Shown: piece by piece, positions 1 through 7,094 of the stretch | How the letters are laid out: each line of letters opens with the position of its first letter | Numbering within the stretch: position 1 is the first letter of the stretch | Source: a virus | Reading direction: 5' to 3' (one strand) | DNA length: 24,440 bases | IMG/VR virus record: IMGVR_UViG_3300043410_000107 | Location: 1 to 24,440 of that record | Notes under the pieces: model-generated | Databases searched by the model: none | What the model was told of the DNA's origin: nothing | The model's input: the letters and a program-made list of their open reading frames with translations, nothing else | Translations under genes and position numbers: made by a program

Positions 1-2257
1 CAAAGTCGTGCCATAGTTCTTCTGCAATGTTTGGAGACAGGTAGCGAGAAGCACCCTCTACGAACTTGTCCTGGAACTGCTTGAACTCTTTTGCATCCTT
101 TTTCTTACCAATGATCTTACGGACCTTATCCGCCTCTGCCATTGTCATGCCACCAAGTTCAGTACATGCGAGCATAACCTGTTCCTGATAAAGGATACAT
201 CCGTATGTCTCTTCAGTAAATGCTTTCATCTTGGTGTGCTTGTAATCAAGGTTTTGCTTACCGTGCTTACGAGCGATGTAGTCCTTACCAATGGTGTTCA
301 TAGCACCTGGACGAACTAGAGCGTTCGAAGCAGCAAGCTCTGCAAAGCTTTTGATACCCATCTTCACGAGTAGGTTGGTATAAGGTGTGGCTTCACACTG
401 GAAGACACCCTTTGTGAGACCGTCAGACAGCATGGCGTAAACCTTTTTGTCTTCCATGTCAATCTTGTGTAGGTCAATGTTGTCACCAGTACGTTCCTCA
501 ATAATCTTGAGAGTGTCCTGAATAACCGATAGTGTCTTAAGACCCAGAGCATCAATCTTGATTAGACCAATACGCTCTGCTTCTTCCATGTCTACTGCTA
601 CAACTGGGATTCGCTCCTTGTTTCCTGGCGAGGTGCGAGTCTCCAAGGGAGCAAACTTAAAAATAGGAAGCTTAGAAGTAACCACGCCAGCAGCGTGAAT
701 ACCAGTCCCACGAATACGCCCACGAAGTTTTTCACCATACTGCTCAATTTCTGGATACTTTTCACGGAACCACTCCGTCTGTTTTGATGTACAATAGTCA
801 TCCCAATCATCTACTACTTTCAGCACTTTGTTTACGTCAGTTAGTGGAACCATCAATACACGTGCAATGTCACGAACAATACCCTTACCCTTGAACTCAA
901 GGAACGTAGCAATGGATGCAACGTGACGGTACTGGCGTACCAAATAGTCTTTAACCTCTTCACGACGGCTGTCTTGGATATCTGTATCGATATCTGGGAA
1001 GTCGTTACGCTCTGGGTTAATAAATCGGAAGAACAGAAGACCGTGCTGAATTGGGTCAATGTCTGTGATTCCAAGAGCATAGCAAAGAAGCGAGCCAGCA
1101 GCAGAACCACGTCCTGGTCCTACCATGATTCCCTCTTTCTTAGCCCAGTTAATCATGTTACGAACAACTAGGAAGTAAGGACCAAAGTTCTTGTCTGCAA
1201 TTACTGCAAGCTCTTCCTCAAGTCGCTCTACGTAGCCCTCCGCCTTGTCTAGACCCATTTCACGGAGTCCATCCATAGCAAGGTTTGCTAGTTCCTGGTT
1301 TGGGTTCTGATACTGTGCAGGAAGTAGGTCAAGGTGGTCTTGGATTTCATAGTCCTCAACCTTGTTCACAATCTCAAGAGTATTGTCATACATGTCCTGT
1401 CGATCAATACCCTGAGCTTCCATGGCACGGTGCATCTCTTCGTCAGAGAGCAAGTGAATCTCAAAGTCACGGAATGTCATTTGGCGGTCTGCACCATAAA
1501 GGTAGTCTAGACGGTCCATAAGGTTGTCCATCTTTGCAGACTTCTCGTATGAAACATCCTTAACAGTCTTGTTGGCATATGAGTTGAGGATAAGCTTGAG
1601 TTCCTGGATTTCACGTTGCTCTGGGTCAGAGTGGTGGCAGTCAGGAGTGACCACAGGCTTGAGACCAAACTCGTCTGCAAGCTCCAGAATAAGCTTGTTA
1701 ACTTCTGCAGGGTTGTGTGGCATTACCTCAATGTAGTAATCGTCTCCAAACGTATCCTTAGCCCATTGGAGGTGCATTTTGGCAGCAGCTAGATTGTCTG
1801 CTTCAATAGCCTTAGCAAGGTATCCCGAAAGACAGCCAGATGTAATTACAAGTCCATCCTTGTACTGCTCTAGAATAGCCCAGTCCATACGAGGCTTCTT
1901 GAAGAATCCCTCAGTCCAAGCAAGTTCATTAAGCTTGTTAAGGTTTTCCAGACCCTTTGCATTCTTGGCAAGAATAATCAAGTGGTTGTAGTTAAGGTCT
2001 AGGGGGTCGTTCTTATCTTTCTTGTCTTCGTGGTCGAAGCGATCTTTGGTAATGTACCCCTCAATTCCAAGGATAGGTTTGATACCTGCAGCCTTGGCAG
2101 TTCGATACATCTCACGGTGTCCTGATAGTGAACCGTGGTCTGTGATGGCGATGGCTGGCATACCAATTGCTACAGCCCTGTCCACATATTCCTGTGGTGT
2201 CGCAATTCCATCGAAAAGCGAGAAGTGTGTGTGAACGTGAAGTCCAGCGTAACTCAT
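1..2257 (-). CDS. dnaE: DNA polymerase III alpha subunit (DnaE-type), 3' end cut by window
   Basis: This is the replicative C-family DNA polymerase of the phage. The frame is open from ATG at 2257 to the window edge (752 residues read by hand, no stop), so the C-terminal part lies outside. An N-terminal PHP domain starts with LHVHTHFSLFDG and continues with ITDHGS; all nine metal-ligand positions known from mycobacterial DnaE1 appear present: H7, H9, D16, H41, E66, H92, C142, D206, H208. The polymerase part has GPGRGSAAGS (about 380-389), FPDIDTDI with the catalytic pair D424 and D426, and IKIDALG with the third aspartate D569. The start is supported by an AAGGA Shine-Dalgarno sequence a few bases upstream. 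It lies downstream of the ssDNA-binding protein gene in the replication module. The intact PHP site suggests built-in 3'-5' proofreading; no separate exonuclease gene is seen in the window. The identification is secure. Confidence 0.96.
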   Translation of the reverse strand, partial: MSYAGLHVHTHFSLFDGIATPQEYVDRAVAIGMPAIAITDHGSLSGHREMYRTAKAAGIKPILGIEGYITKDRFDHEDKKDKNDPLDLNYNHLIILAKNAKGLENLNKLNELAWTEGFFKKPRMDWAILEQYKDGLVITSGCLSGYLAKAIEADNLAAAKMHLQWAKDTFGDDYYIEVMPHNPAEVNKLILELADEFGLKPVVTPDCHHSDPEQREIQELKLILNSYANKTVKDVSYEKSAKMDNLMDRLDYLYGADRQMTFRDFEIHLLSDEEMHRAMEAQGIDRQDMYDNTLEIVNKVEDYEIQDHLDLLPAQYQNPNQELANLAMDGLREMGLDKAEGYVERLEEELAVIADKNFGPYFLVVRNMINWAKKEGIMVGPGRGSAAGSLLCYALGITDIDPIQHGLLFFRFINPERNDFPDIDTDIQDSRREEVKDYLVRQYRHVASIATFLEFKGKGIVRDIARVLMVPLTDVNKVLKVVDDWDDYCTSKQTEWFREKYPEIEQYGEKLRGRIRGTGIHAAGVVTSKLPIFKFAPLETRTSPGNKERIPVVAVDMEEAERIGLIKIDALGLKTLSVIQDTLKIIEERTGDNIDLHKIDMEDKKVYAMLSDGLTKGVFQCEATPYTNLLVKMGIKSFAELAASNALVRPGAMNTIGKDYIARKHGKQNLDYKHTKMKAFTEETYGCILYQEQVMLACTELGGMTMAEADKVRKIIGKKKDAKEFKQFQDKFVEGASRYLSPNIAEELWHDF

Positions 2258-2291
2258 TATATCCTTACGTTAGTTTTTGAAAAGTTTAAAG

Positions 2292-2314
2292 TGGGCAGTT
2301 TTAGGAGATGCCCA
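2292..2314 (-). terminator. Hairpin between ssDNA-binding protein and polymerase genes, weak terminator or attenuator
   Basis: In the 68-base gap the minus strand carries a perfect 6-bp stem, TGGGCA and TGCCCA, around an 11-nt loop. What follows, CTTTAAACTTTTC, is T-rich but not a true T-tract. It could moderate read-through into the polymerase gene or protect the 3' end of the upstream message. No promoter-like element is visible in the gap apart from one that overlaps the polymerase start codon. Confidence 0.3.
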
Positions 2315-2325
2315 GCTCGCAGGTT

Positions 2326-2979
2326 TTACCAGTCTGAATTACTGGATGTGATTGACGGAGTGTCGAATCCGAAGTAGAAGTTCTCCTGCTCTGCATAAGC
2401 AACTTCACGAACGACCTTTTCAAGATCGAATGCTTCGATTTCTCCCCAGGCGTAAGGCTCTGAGTCTGGCTTGGTAGGAAGCAAGGTGTAGCTGGTTTCA
2501 GTTCCCTGACCGTTACGCTTAATCTTCCACTCAAGGTTCGATACCGAACCAGTCTCAAGTGCGTACTCACGAATTGTGTTGAACGCTGACTGCTTGCTGA
2601 TACCCTGTGACCATACGGCTACGTAAGGGTCTTCAGTTCCGTCATCGATGATAACGTTGCAATAGAAGCGGAGACGTGAACGCCATCCAGACTTAGGCTC
2701 CTTGCGAGCCATCTCACAGCCGTAGCAACGACCCTCAGAATCAATTGTACAAGCAGCCTTACGCTTGTAATCCTTTGGATTGGTGTGCTCTGCGATTACT
2801 ACAGAAAGACCACGGTCTTCTGAGTAGTTAGCTGAATCCTGGTCCAGCTCTTCAATAAAACGGATCTTGGCAGACTGTCCATCTGCAAGCTTGACCCATC
2901 GGACCTTCTGTCCAGTTCCTTCATATTTTGGCTTGTCAACAATAGCGTTGATGTCTTTAAGCCCTCTGATGATACTCAT
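2326..2979 (-). CDS. Single-stranded DNA-binding protein, T4 gp32-like zinc motif
   Basis: This 217-aa protein probably coats single-stranded DNA at the phage replication fork. It contains a putative zinc site H65-x11-C77-x7-C85-x2-C88, close in spacing to the His-Cys-Cys-Cys site of T4 gp32 (H-x12-C-x9-C-x2-C). Around it are basic and aromatic stretches suited to an OB-fold (KVRWVKL near 25-31, WRSRLRFYCNV after the zinc site). The C-terminus is rich in aromatic, Ser and Asp residues and ends in SNSDW, which may be a partner-binding tail. ATG at 2979 is preceded by a strong AAGGAGA Shine-Dalgarno sequence. It sits between primase and polymerase genes, the usual place for an SSB in a replication module. 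There is no classical bacterial SSB signature. The functional call rests on the zinc motif and the neighbours. Confidence 0.78.
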   Translation of the reverse strand: MSIIRGLKDINAIVDKPKYEGTGQKVRWVKLADGQSAKIRFIEELDQDSANYSEDRGLSVVIAEHTNPKDYKRKAACTIDSEGRCYGCEMARKEPKSGWRSRLRFYCNVIIDDGTEDPYVAVWSQGISKQSAFNTIREYALETGSVSNLEWKIKRNGQGTETSYTLLPTKPDSEPYAWGEIEAFDLEKVVREVAYAEQENFYFGFDTPSITSSNSDW

Positions 2980-3007
2980 ATATATTTCTCCTTAATTGGT
3001 TGGATTA

Positions 3008-3952
3008 TTATTGTAGCATAGCCATAATGGTTTTGTCAAATGTTTCGTCCAAATTCTTGATATCTTCATCTAACATGTCGCCAATATCTTTATACTTTTT
3101 ATCTAATGTAATAACGCTAACACGATTGCCAAGCTTTTCAATTAGCTTTTCTTTCATGTTACCGCCAGCCTCATCGTTATCAGCAATAACAATAATGTTA
3201 TTGAAATACTTCTGAAGCAGGTCTGTTTGAATCTTGGACACGTTTGCACCCAATGTTGCTACAGCAGGAAAACCACACTGGTCAAGACGGATGGCATCGA
3301 ATGATGATTCAACGACATACACTTTCCCAGCAGTCTTTACCCTGTGTAGATTGAACAATACCTTTGACTTTGGTAGTCCAGGAGTGTTCTTGAACTCTTT
3401 ACCCTCAACGGATCGACCAACAAACCCAATGTCAACTCCGTCTGGTGAGGCTACAGGAATGGTGACCATGTCCTGCTTTTCAGAGTATCCAAGGCTAAAA
3501 CGCTTTACAGAGTCTTCTGTAATTAATCTGCCCTGGAAGTATCGCATAGCACGAGGAGACTCAAGTGCTTGGTTGTTGAGACGCTTAATCACAAGCTCGT
3601 CAAATGGAACGTAGTCTTGTTTAACTACAAGTGCCTTGTTGATTTGCTGCTCTAGATTAGACTCAGTCTCTTTAGACTTAATGAAACGTACCGCTTCGAA
3701 ATAGGTGCGACCAGAACTGTGCATCACAAGCTCTGTTAGGTCACATACATGCTGGCAGGAAAAGCAGTAGAAGAAACCAGAACGCTTGTCTACCTCACCT
3801 GCAGGTGTACGGTAGTTATTGTGGAAAGGACAAAAAATCAAGTAGTCTGAATCTACTTCTGATTCGACGTTGATTCCTGATCCTGCGATAACTCGTTTGA
3901 TTTGCTCTTCTGTGTAGGAACTAGTGCGGTTCCGTCTATTCCTTGTATCCAT
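3008..3952 (-). CDS. DnaG-like DNA primase (CHC2 zinc finger plus Toprim)
   Basis: This 314-aa protein should make RNA primers for the polymerase. It has a CHC2-type zinc finger, C41-x2-H44-x18-C63-x2-C66 (CPFH and CFSC), and a Toprim fold with VESSFDA (catalytic E215) and IADNDEAG (D258 and D260). Bacterial DnaG is about 600 aa; this one stops soon after the Toprim core and lacks the C-terminal helicase-binding domain, so contact with the helicase must be made differently. ATG at 3952 is the only start that keeps the zinc finger: no ATG or GTG lies between it and C41, and an AAGG stretch lies just upstream. It begins 100 nt inside the preceding 114-aa gene, in another frame. The helicase gene is one gene upstream and the ssDNA-binding protein gene directly downstream. 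Confidence 0.93.
   Translation of the reverse strand: MDTRNRRNRTSSYTEEQIKRVIAGSGINVESEVDSDYLIFCPFHNNYRTPAGEVDKRSGFFYCFSCQHVCDLTELVMHSSGRTYFEAVRFIKSKETESNLEQQINKALVVKQDYVPFDELVIKRLNNQALESPRAMRYFQGRLITEDSVKRFSLGYSEKQDMVTIPVASPDGVDIGFVGRSVEGKEFKNTPGLPKSKVLFNLHRVKTAGKVYVVESSFDAIRLDQCGFPAVATLGANVSKIQTDLLQKYFNNIIVIADNDEAGGNMKEKLIEKLGNRVSVITLDKKYKDIGDMLDEDIKNLDETFDKTIMAMLQ
3010..3018 (-). promoter_or_regulatory. Extended -10 promoter element TGCTACAAT before ssDNA-binding protein gene
   Basis: TGC followed by TACAAT on the minus strand overlaps the last codons and stop of the primase gene. Transcription would start near 3003 and give a leader of about 24 nt carrying the AAGGAGA Shine-Dalgarno sequence of the ssDNA-binding protein gene. 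No convincing -35 was sought beyond the coding sequence. It is one of a set of similar elements in gaps of this window. Confidence 0.4.
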
Positions 3953-4197
3953 TCTGCCTTTTTTCTTCCAATGTATGTTCCATATACTGATAATATAAAT
4001 TCAAAGTAATCTTTATCGTGGTTATAGTATATCGTAAAGTTTGGGTCTATGTCAAGTCTTGGTGCGTAACCATTGAGTCGCATCTCTGTATTGAGAAGCT
4101 TTGTGTACTCCTGGCGAAGTCTCCCAATGGAGATATCATCTTTGATGATACCGTCCAGAGAGAACCTCTTTATTGACTTGTGGTGACTGTGATCCAT
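3853..4197 (-). CDS. Conserved-looking small protein between helicase and primase, function unknown
   Basis: This 114-aa protein has no recognised domain. Residues 1-80 look folded, with alternating charged and hydrophobic stretches (RLDIDPNFTIYYN, YFEFILSVYG) and then GRKKAEW. The last 33 residues are polar and low in complexity (PTQKSKSNELSQDQ) and lie in the 100-nt overlap with the primase gene. That suggests the tail is shaped by the primase frame. ATG at 4197 has no good Shine-Dalgarno sequence (only AGG about 13 nt away), but a TATAAT ends 7 nt before it, so a leaderless message is possible. The gene starts 14 nt after the helicase stop. Position suggests a replication accessory role, for instance a helicase-primase adaptor, but the sequence does not show that. 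Confidence 0.75.
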   Translation of the reverse strand: MDHSHHKSIKRFSLDGIIKDDISIGRLRQEYTKLLNTEMRLNGYAPRLDIDPNFTIYYNHDKDYFEFILSVYGTYIGRKKAEWIQGIDGTALVPTQKSKSNELSQDQESTSNQK

Positions 4198-4204
4198 ACA
4201 TACT

Positions 4205-4210
4205 ATTATA
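4205..4210 (-). promoter_or_regulatory. TATAAT -10 element placed for a leaderless start of the 114-aa gene
   Basis: TATAAT fills half of the 14-base gap after the helicase gene and ends 7 nt before the ATG at 4197. The expected transcription start would fall on or next to the A of the start codon. The bases before it are AGG, so it lacks the TGn extension seen at other sites in this window. Confidence 0.4.
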
Positions 4211-4211
4211 C

Positions 4212-5432
4212 CTAATTTTCTTCAAAGTCCTTGTACTTATAGTATCCCTTGTCGAAGTCAGCCTGGACGATAAACTCACCCATAAATCCGTTACGGTTCT
4301 TACGGAACACGCACTCAATAATGTCAGAGTTAGTGGCACGACCTAGAGCAAGTACCCAGTCAGCATCGTAAGCAATCTGACGTGACCATGCAGTCTGACC
4401 AAGTGTAGGAACGGTGTCAAGCTTGTTAACGTCGTCTGGTGTTGCTGACGAGATAGCAATGATTGGCATTTCTTCACTAATAGCCATGAGCTTTAGTTCA
4501 CGAGAGAGGTTCTTCATACGAACAGTCTCGTTGTCTGACTTCTGGTTTGGAGACATAAGCTGCAAGTAGTCAACAATAATAAGGTCTGGCTTATACTGGT
4601 CAATCTTACCTCTAATAACGCTTGGCGTTACTTCTCCACCACCATCATTTGAGATAATGTGGAACTCTGGCTTACCAACAAGCTCCTTACCGTGCCAACG
4701 ACGAAGGTCGTCTGTCTCTACAAGACCAGCAGAAAGCTTACGATGTGACCAAAGACCCTCACCCATGATTGTAAATACACGGTTACGAACTTCTGTCTCA
4801 CTCATTTCAAGAGAGATGATTAGTGGTGACTTCCCTTGCTTCCAAGCCTGTACAGCGAAGTACAGAGCCATCCACGACTTACCGATACCTGGATATGCCA
4901 GGAACACGCCTAGCTGACCTGGAGTAATACCAGCAGGTAGGTAGTTGTCAAAGCCAGCAAGACCAGTCTTGATACCAACAGACCCAATCTCATTCTGTCG
5001 CTTTACATTCTCGTAGTATGCAACTGCATCCTCAATATCAATAACGTCAATGTCACGAATGACAGAGGTATTCTTCTTGAGTGCGGATGTCTGTGTAATT
5101 AGTTCCTCAAGAGCCTTTACACCCTGACCAGATTGAACCTCACTTGCTGTGTTGCGAAGAATGTCCTTGAGGCTGTCATTAAGGAACTCTGCCTGTAGCT
5201 CTTCAAGGTGATACTTGGTAGCACCAATTCCGTCAACAGGAGAGAAGTCACGGAACTTATCTACAACAAGTGATACAGGTGGCACTGTGCCATTCATCTC
5301 AGAATAGTTACGAATGAATTGCCAGATATCGTTATGTGTGCGTAGGATGTTATCTACGTTTGCCTGTAATAGTACGTGTACCTGCTTATCTTGCAGTACC
5401 GCAGAAATTAGCTTTGACTCTGTATTACTCAT
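4212..5432 (-). CDS. DnaB-like replicative DNA helicase
   Basis: This 406-aa protein is a RecA-fold replicative helicase of the DnaB/gp4 superfamily. The N-terminal ~150 residues are helical, as in the DnaB N-terminal domain. The ATPase core follows the linker around GIKTGLAGFDNYL: Walker A AYPGIGKS (K185, S186), the SLEMS segment with the catalytic Glu (E209), Walker B LIIVDYLQLMSP (D288), and near the C-terminus FRKNRNGFMGEF, equivalent to the KxRxG arginine-finger region of DnaB. The first Gly of Walker A is replaced by Ala, which is tolerated in some phage helicases. ATG at 5432 lies within the last codons of the upstream 102-aa gene (8-nt overlap), which implies translational coupling. 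It unwinds DNA ahead of the DnaE polymerase encoded downstream. Confidence 0.95.
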   Translation of the reverse strand: MSNTESKLISAVLQDKQVHVLLQANVDNILRTHNDIWQFIRNYSEMNGTVPPVSLVVDKFRDFSPVDGIGATKYHLEELQAEFLNDSLKDILRNTASEVQSGQGVKALEELITQTSALKKNTSVIRDIDVIDIEDAVAYYENVKRQNEIGSVGIKTGLAGFDNYLPAGITPGQLGVFLAYPGIGKSWMALYFAVQAWKQGKSPLIISLEMSETEVRNRVFTIMGEGLWSHRKLSAGLVETDDLRRWHGKELVGKPEFHIISNDGGGEVTPSVIRGKIDQYKPDLIIVDYLQLMSPNQKSDNETVRMKNLSRELKLMAISEEMPIIAISSATPDDVNKLDTVPTLGQTAWSRQIAYDADWVLALGRATNSDIIECVFRKNRNGFMGEFIVQADFDKGYYKYKDFEEN

Positions 5433-5733
5433 TTAACCACTCCTTAGCCATCGCTCGGCGTTCGGCTCTCTCCTTAAGATCTTGCTCATATTGTTCTCTG
5501 GCTTCAATAACCTTGTCAGCATAGTTGGCAAAGTATTTCCAGGTTGGTGTTTGTGCTACTGAAAAGTAGTACTCTAGTAGGTCGTAGCACTCTGGCAGTC
5601 CATACGACTCTATAAGGGCATCTGCAGCCCACTGCTCAACATTTAGATTGAGCGTAACTCTTTGCTCATAATGCTTTGTGTGCAGTTTAGCATATCGACT
5701 GAGCAAAGCCATACGGTCTTTGCGTTCAGCCAT
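5425..5733 (-). CDS. Small helical protein directly before the helicase gene, possible helicase partner
   Basis: This 102-aa protein is not recognised. It looks all-helical, and its C-terminal third (ADKVIEAREQYEQDLKERAE and onward) is strongly charged and likely a coiled coil. The middle contains several aromatics (YDLLEYYFSV, WKYFANYADKV). It overlaps the helicase start by 8 nt and its own ATG is joined to the upstream stop as TAATG, so the three genes are probably translated together. A role as helicase loader or adaptor would fit the position, since such proteins are small, helical and encoded next to the helicase, but no diagnostic motif supports it. Confidence 0.78.
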   Translation of the reverse strand: MAERKDRMALLSRYAKLHTKHYEQRVTLNLNVEQWAADALIESYGLPECYDLLEYYFSVAQTPTWKYFANYADKVIEAREQYEQDLKERAERRAMAKEWLNE

Positions 5734-5942
5734 TACTTACCGTCAGCCTCTGACTGGGCTTCGGCTACCTTCTCAGCAAGCTTCGCTTCTACAAAGCTAT
5801 AAACACGCTCAAAGGCTTCATTGATAGTTTCTCCCTCACGACGTGAGTCGCCAACCTGCAAATCAATACGCAGTGATTGGAAGTTGCCAAGGTTAAGTGT
5901 ATAACCAAGACCAACCTGAACTGTAGTGTTTTCGTTTTCCAT
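5733..5942 (-). CDS. Small acidic protein, function unknown
   Basis: This 69-aa protein has a beta-rich N-terminal half (TVQVGLGYTLNLGNFQSLRI, a strand-turn-strand pattern) and a helical, charged C-terminal half (EAFERVYSFVEAKLAEKVAE). ATG at 5942 has a clear AAGGAGAG Shine-Dalgarno sequence. It ends in a TAATG junction with the next gene. I do not recognise a family with known function; its place between a regulator and the helicase group suggests an early or replication-related role. Confidence 0.75.
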   Translation of the reverse strand: MENENTTVQVGLGYTLNLGNFQSLRIDLQVGDSRREGETINEAFERVYSFVEAKLAEKVAEAQSEADGK

Positions 5943-5958
5943 TGTCTCTCCTTATGGA

Positions 5959-6486
5959 CTAGATTGATTCTGACCAGATGGGAATGAATCGCCCATCTTC
6001 AGTCTTCGTATATGTAAGTATACCATCTCCCATACGCCTTGTCAACTCCTGTCTTGTTGGAGTCATATCGTTGGTGATGAGCTTGTCCTTACGTGGTCTA
6101 CCAAAGTGGTAGGATGCTAGTATATCACGAATCTCGTGTACCTGCAACTCTGAATAATAACTTCTAATTTGAAAGCCTGTCTTGCCACCCTTGCTGCTTC
6201 CAGTGGGATATGGGATGACACCACGCTTCATCAGGTCAGGCATGTACTTCTTGTGCCTATTCACAAGAGTTGCAGTCTCACCAACCGTGTATGCCTTAAG
6301 TCGATTTCTCTTGAAATCATTAATTAAACAACTTTCAATTCTGTCTTCAATTATATTGTACACAGACATTATTCCATTTGATCTGTTGATGTGGTGTACA
6401 CGAACCAGGTCGCCATTTAAAAACCATACCTTTTTATTTCCTGGTATAACAGGTGCAGAGTTGTATGCTTCTCTATCTAGTGCCAT
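5959..6486 (-). CDS. Helix-turn-helix DNA-binding protein
   Basis: This 175-aa protein probably binds DNA and may regulate phage genes. Residues about 66-112 (YTVGETATLVNRHKKYMPDL, then RGVIPYPTG and GFQIRSYY) match the pattern of a MerR/excisionase-like winged helix-turn-helix: helix, turn, recognition helix, and a wing carrying Gly/Lys. Residues about 18-62 (VWFLNGDLVRVHHINRSNG and onward) look like a small beta-barrel. A second basic stretch, GRPRKDK, follows at about 129-135. It starts only 2 nt after the last tail gene and has no clear Shine-Dalgarno sequence, so translation probably depends on coupling. It marks the change from tail genes to replication genes. It could act as a regulator or a replication-origin binder; the sequence does not decide. 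Confidence 0.7.
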   Translation of the reverse strand: MALDREAYNSAPVIPGNKKVWFLNGDLVRVHHINRSNGIMSVYNIIEDRIESCLINDFKRNRLKAYTVGETATLVNRHKKYMPDLMKRGVIPYPTGSSKGGKTGFQIRSYYSELQVHEIRDILASYHFGRPRKDKLITNDMTPTRQELTRRMGDGILTYTKTEDGRFIPIWSESI

Positions 6487-6488
6487 GA

Positions 6489-6917
6489 TTATGCAGGTTT
6501 ACCGATAGCAATAATGTTAACTCGTACAGTTCCAACTTCTCCTGTTTTTTCAACACGAAGAGTTACCGTCACAGAGTTTTGATTGATCGCCCTTATTGTT
6601 ACAGACATTGGCATTGCGGATATAGCTGTTGCAGTAACTACTGGGGTGTGGGCAAACGTTGGGAAATTAATTGTTAGATTCTTTTCCTTACCTGCATCCA
6701 GCTTTCCAGAAAAGTCTGGAACGGCAACCTGGTCCGTAACGAACATTGTGTTGCTTGCTGTAAGCTGCTGCTTTGATGTCCCACCAGCCCAGATGCTATT
6801 AGATGTAACAGACGCAACTCCTCTGTAGTCAGCAATCTCATTGATAGCGTTAATAAGACTGGACAGGTACGAAGTGTCTAGTGGCTGTCCAACCTGTGGT
6901 GTCGATAATGTAGTCAT
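6489..6917 (-). CDS. Minor tail protein with H-type lectin-like C-terminus
   Basis: This 142-aa protein is likely a small virion protein at the tail tip. Residues about 1-35 include a helix (SSLINAINEIADYRG) that could trimerise. The rest is beta-rich: NLTINFPTFAHTPVVTATAI, then SVTIRAINQNSVTVTLR, and the end VRVNIIAIG. The F-x(4-5)-P-x-V opening and the final strand ending in AIG resemble H-type lectin and related receptor-binding folds of phage fibres. That match is from pattern memory. ATG at 6917 is preceded by AGGAGA. It is the last gene of the tail group; the next gene begins 2 nt after its stop. Confidence 0.68.
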   Translation of the reverse strand: MTTLSTPQVGQPLDTSYLSSLINAINEIADYRGVASVTSNSIWAGGTSKQQLTASNTMFVTDQVAVPDFSGKLDAGKEKNLTINFPTFAHTPVVTATAISAMPMSVTIRAINQNSVTVTLRVEKTGEVGTVRVNIIAIGKPA

Positions 6918-6933
6918 ATTTTCTCCTAAATAA

Positions 6934-6942
6934 AGTATACCA
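6934..6942 (-). promoter_or_regulatory. Extended -10 promoter element TGGTATACT before the 142-aa tail gene
   Basis: TGG plus TATACT lies in the 27-base gap after the 49-aa gene. The transcription start would fall near 6927 and leave a leader of about 10 nt that still contains the AGGAGA Shine-Dalgarno sequence. A promoter here could also serve the downstream helix-turn-helix and replication genes independently of the tail operon. Confidence 0.38.
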
Positions 6943-6944
6943 GA

Positions 6945-7094
6945 CTATGCCTGTTTTGGTATCAGGAATATTGGAGACCAGTCTGAGACCTCCGAAAGCG
7001 ATTCTGACACTATCCTAAACCTAACACAGTAATAGTTATTGCCATAGTCTTCTAGGTCAGCCAGGGTAAAACCTATCTTTTTGGTATCTGCCAT
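6945..7094 (-). CDS. 49-aa protein, probable small tail component
   Basis: A short frame of 49 codons begins ATG GCA GAT ACC at 7094 and ends with TAG at 6945-6947. Its start overlaps the stop of the upstream 463-aa gene as TAATG, with AGGTG upstream, so it is well placed for coupled translation. The peptide begins MADTKKIGFTLADLEDYG and then has a beta-rich stretch YYCVRFRIVSESLSEVSDW ending near SPIFLI. The pattern VRFRIVSE...SDWSP recalls a segment found at the start of longer virion proteins in related phages, so this may be a trimmed remnant or a genuine miniature protein. It fills what would otherwise be a 177-base gap. Confidence 0.7.
   Translation of the reverse strand: MADTKKIGFTLADLEDYGNNYYCVRFRIVSESLSEVSDWSPIFLIPKQA

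Noticed and set aside
2256-2261. TATAAT on the minus strand at the polymerase gene start
   Set aside because: The hexamer overlaps the ATG itself, so it cannot promote transcription of that start codon, and the gene has a normal Shine-Dalgarno sequence.
2301-2570. Minus-strand frame inside the ssDNA-binding protein gene
   Set aside because: Out-of-frame shadow rich in Arg, Thr and Ser with no start signal.
4136-4339. Minus-strand frame overlapping the end of the helicase gene and start of the 114-aa gene
   Set aside because: It lies in a different frame within the conserved helicase C-terminus, has no ribosome site and no sensible protein pattern.
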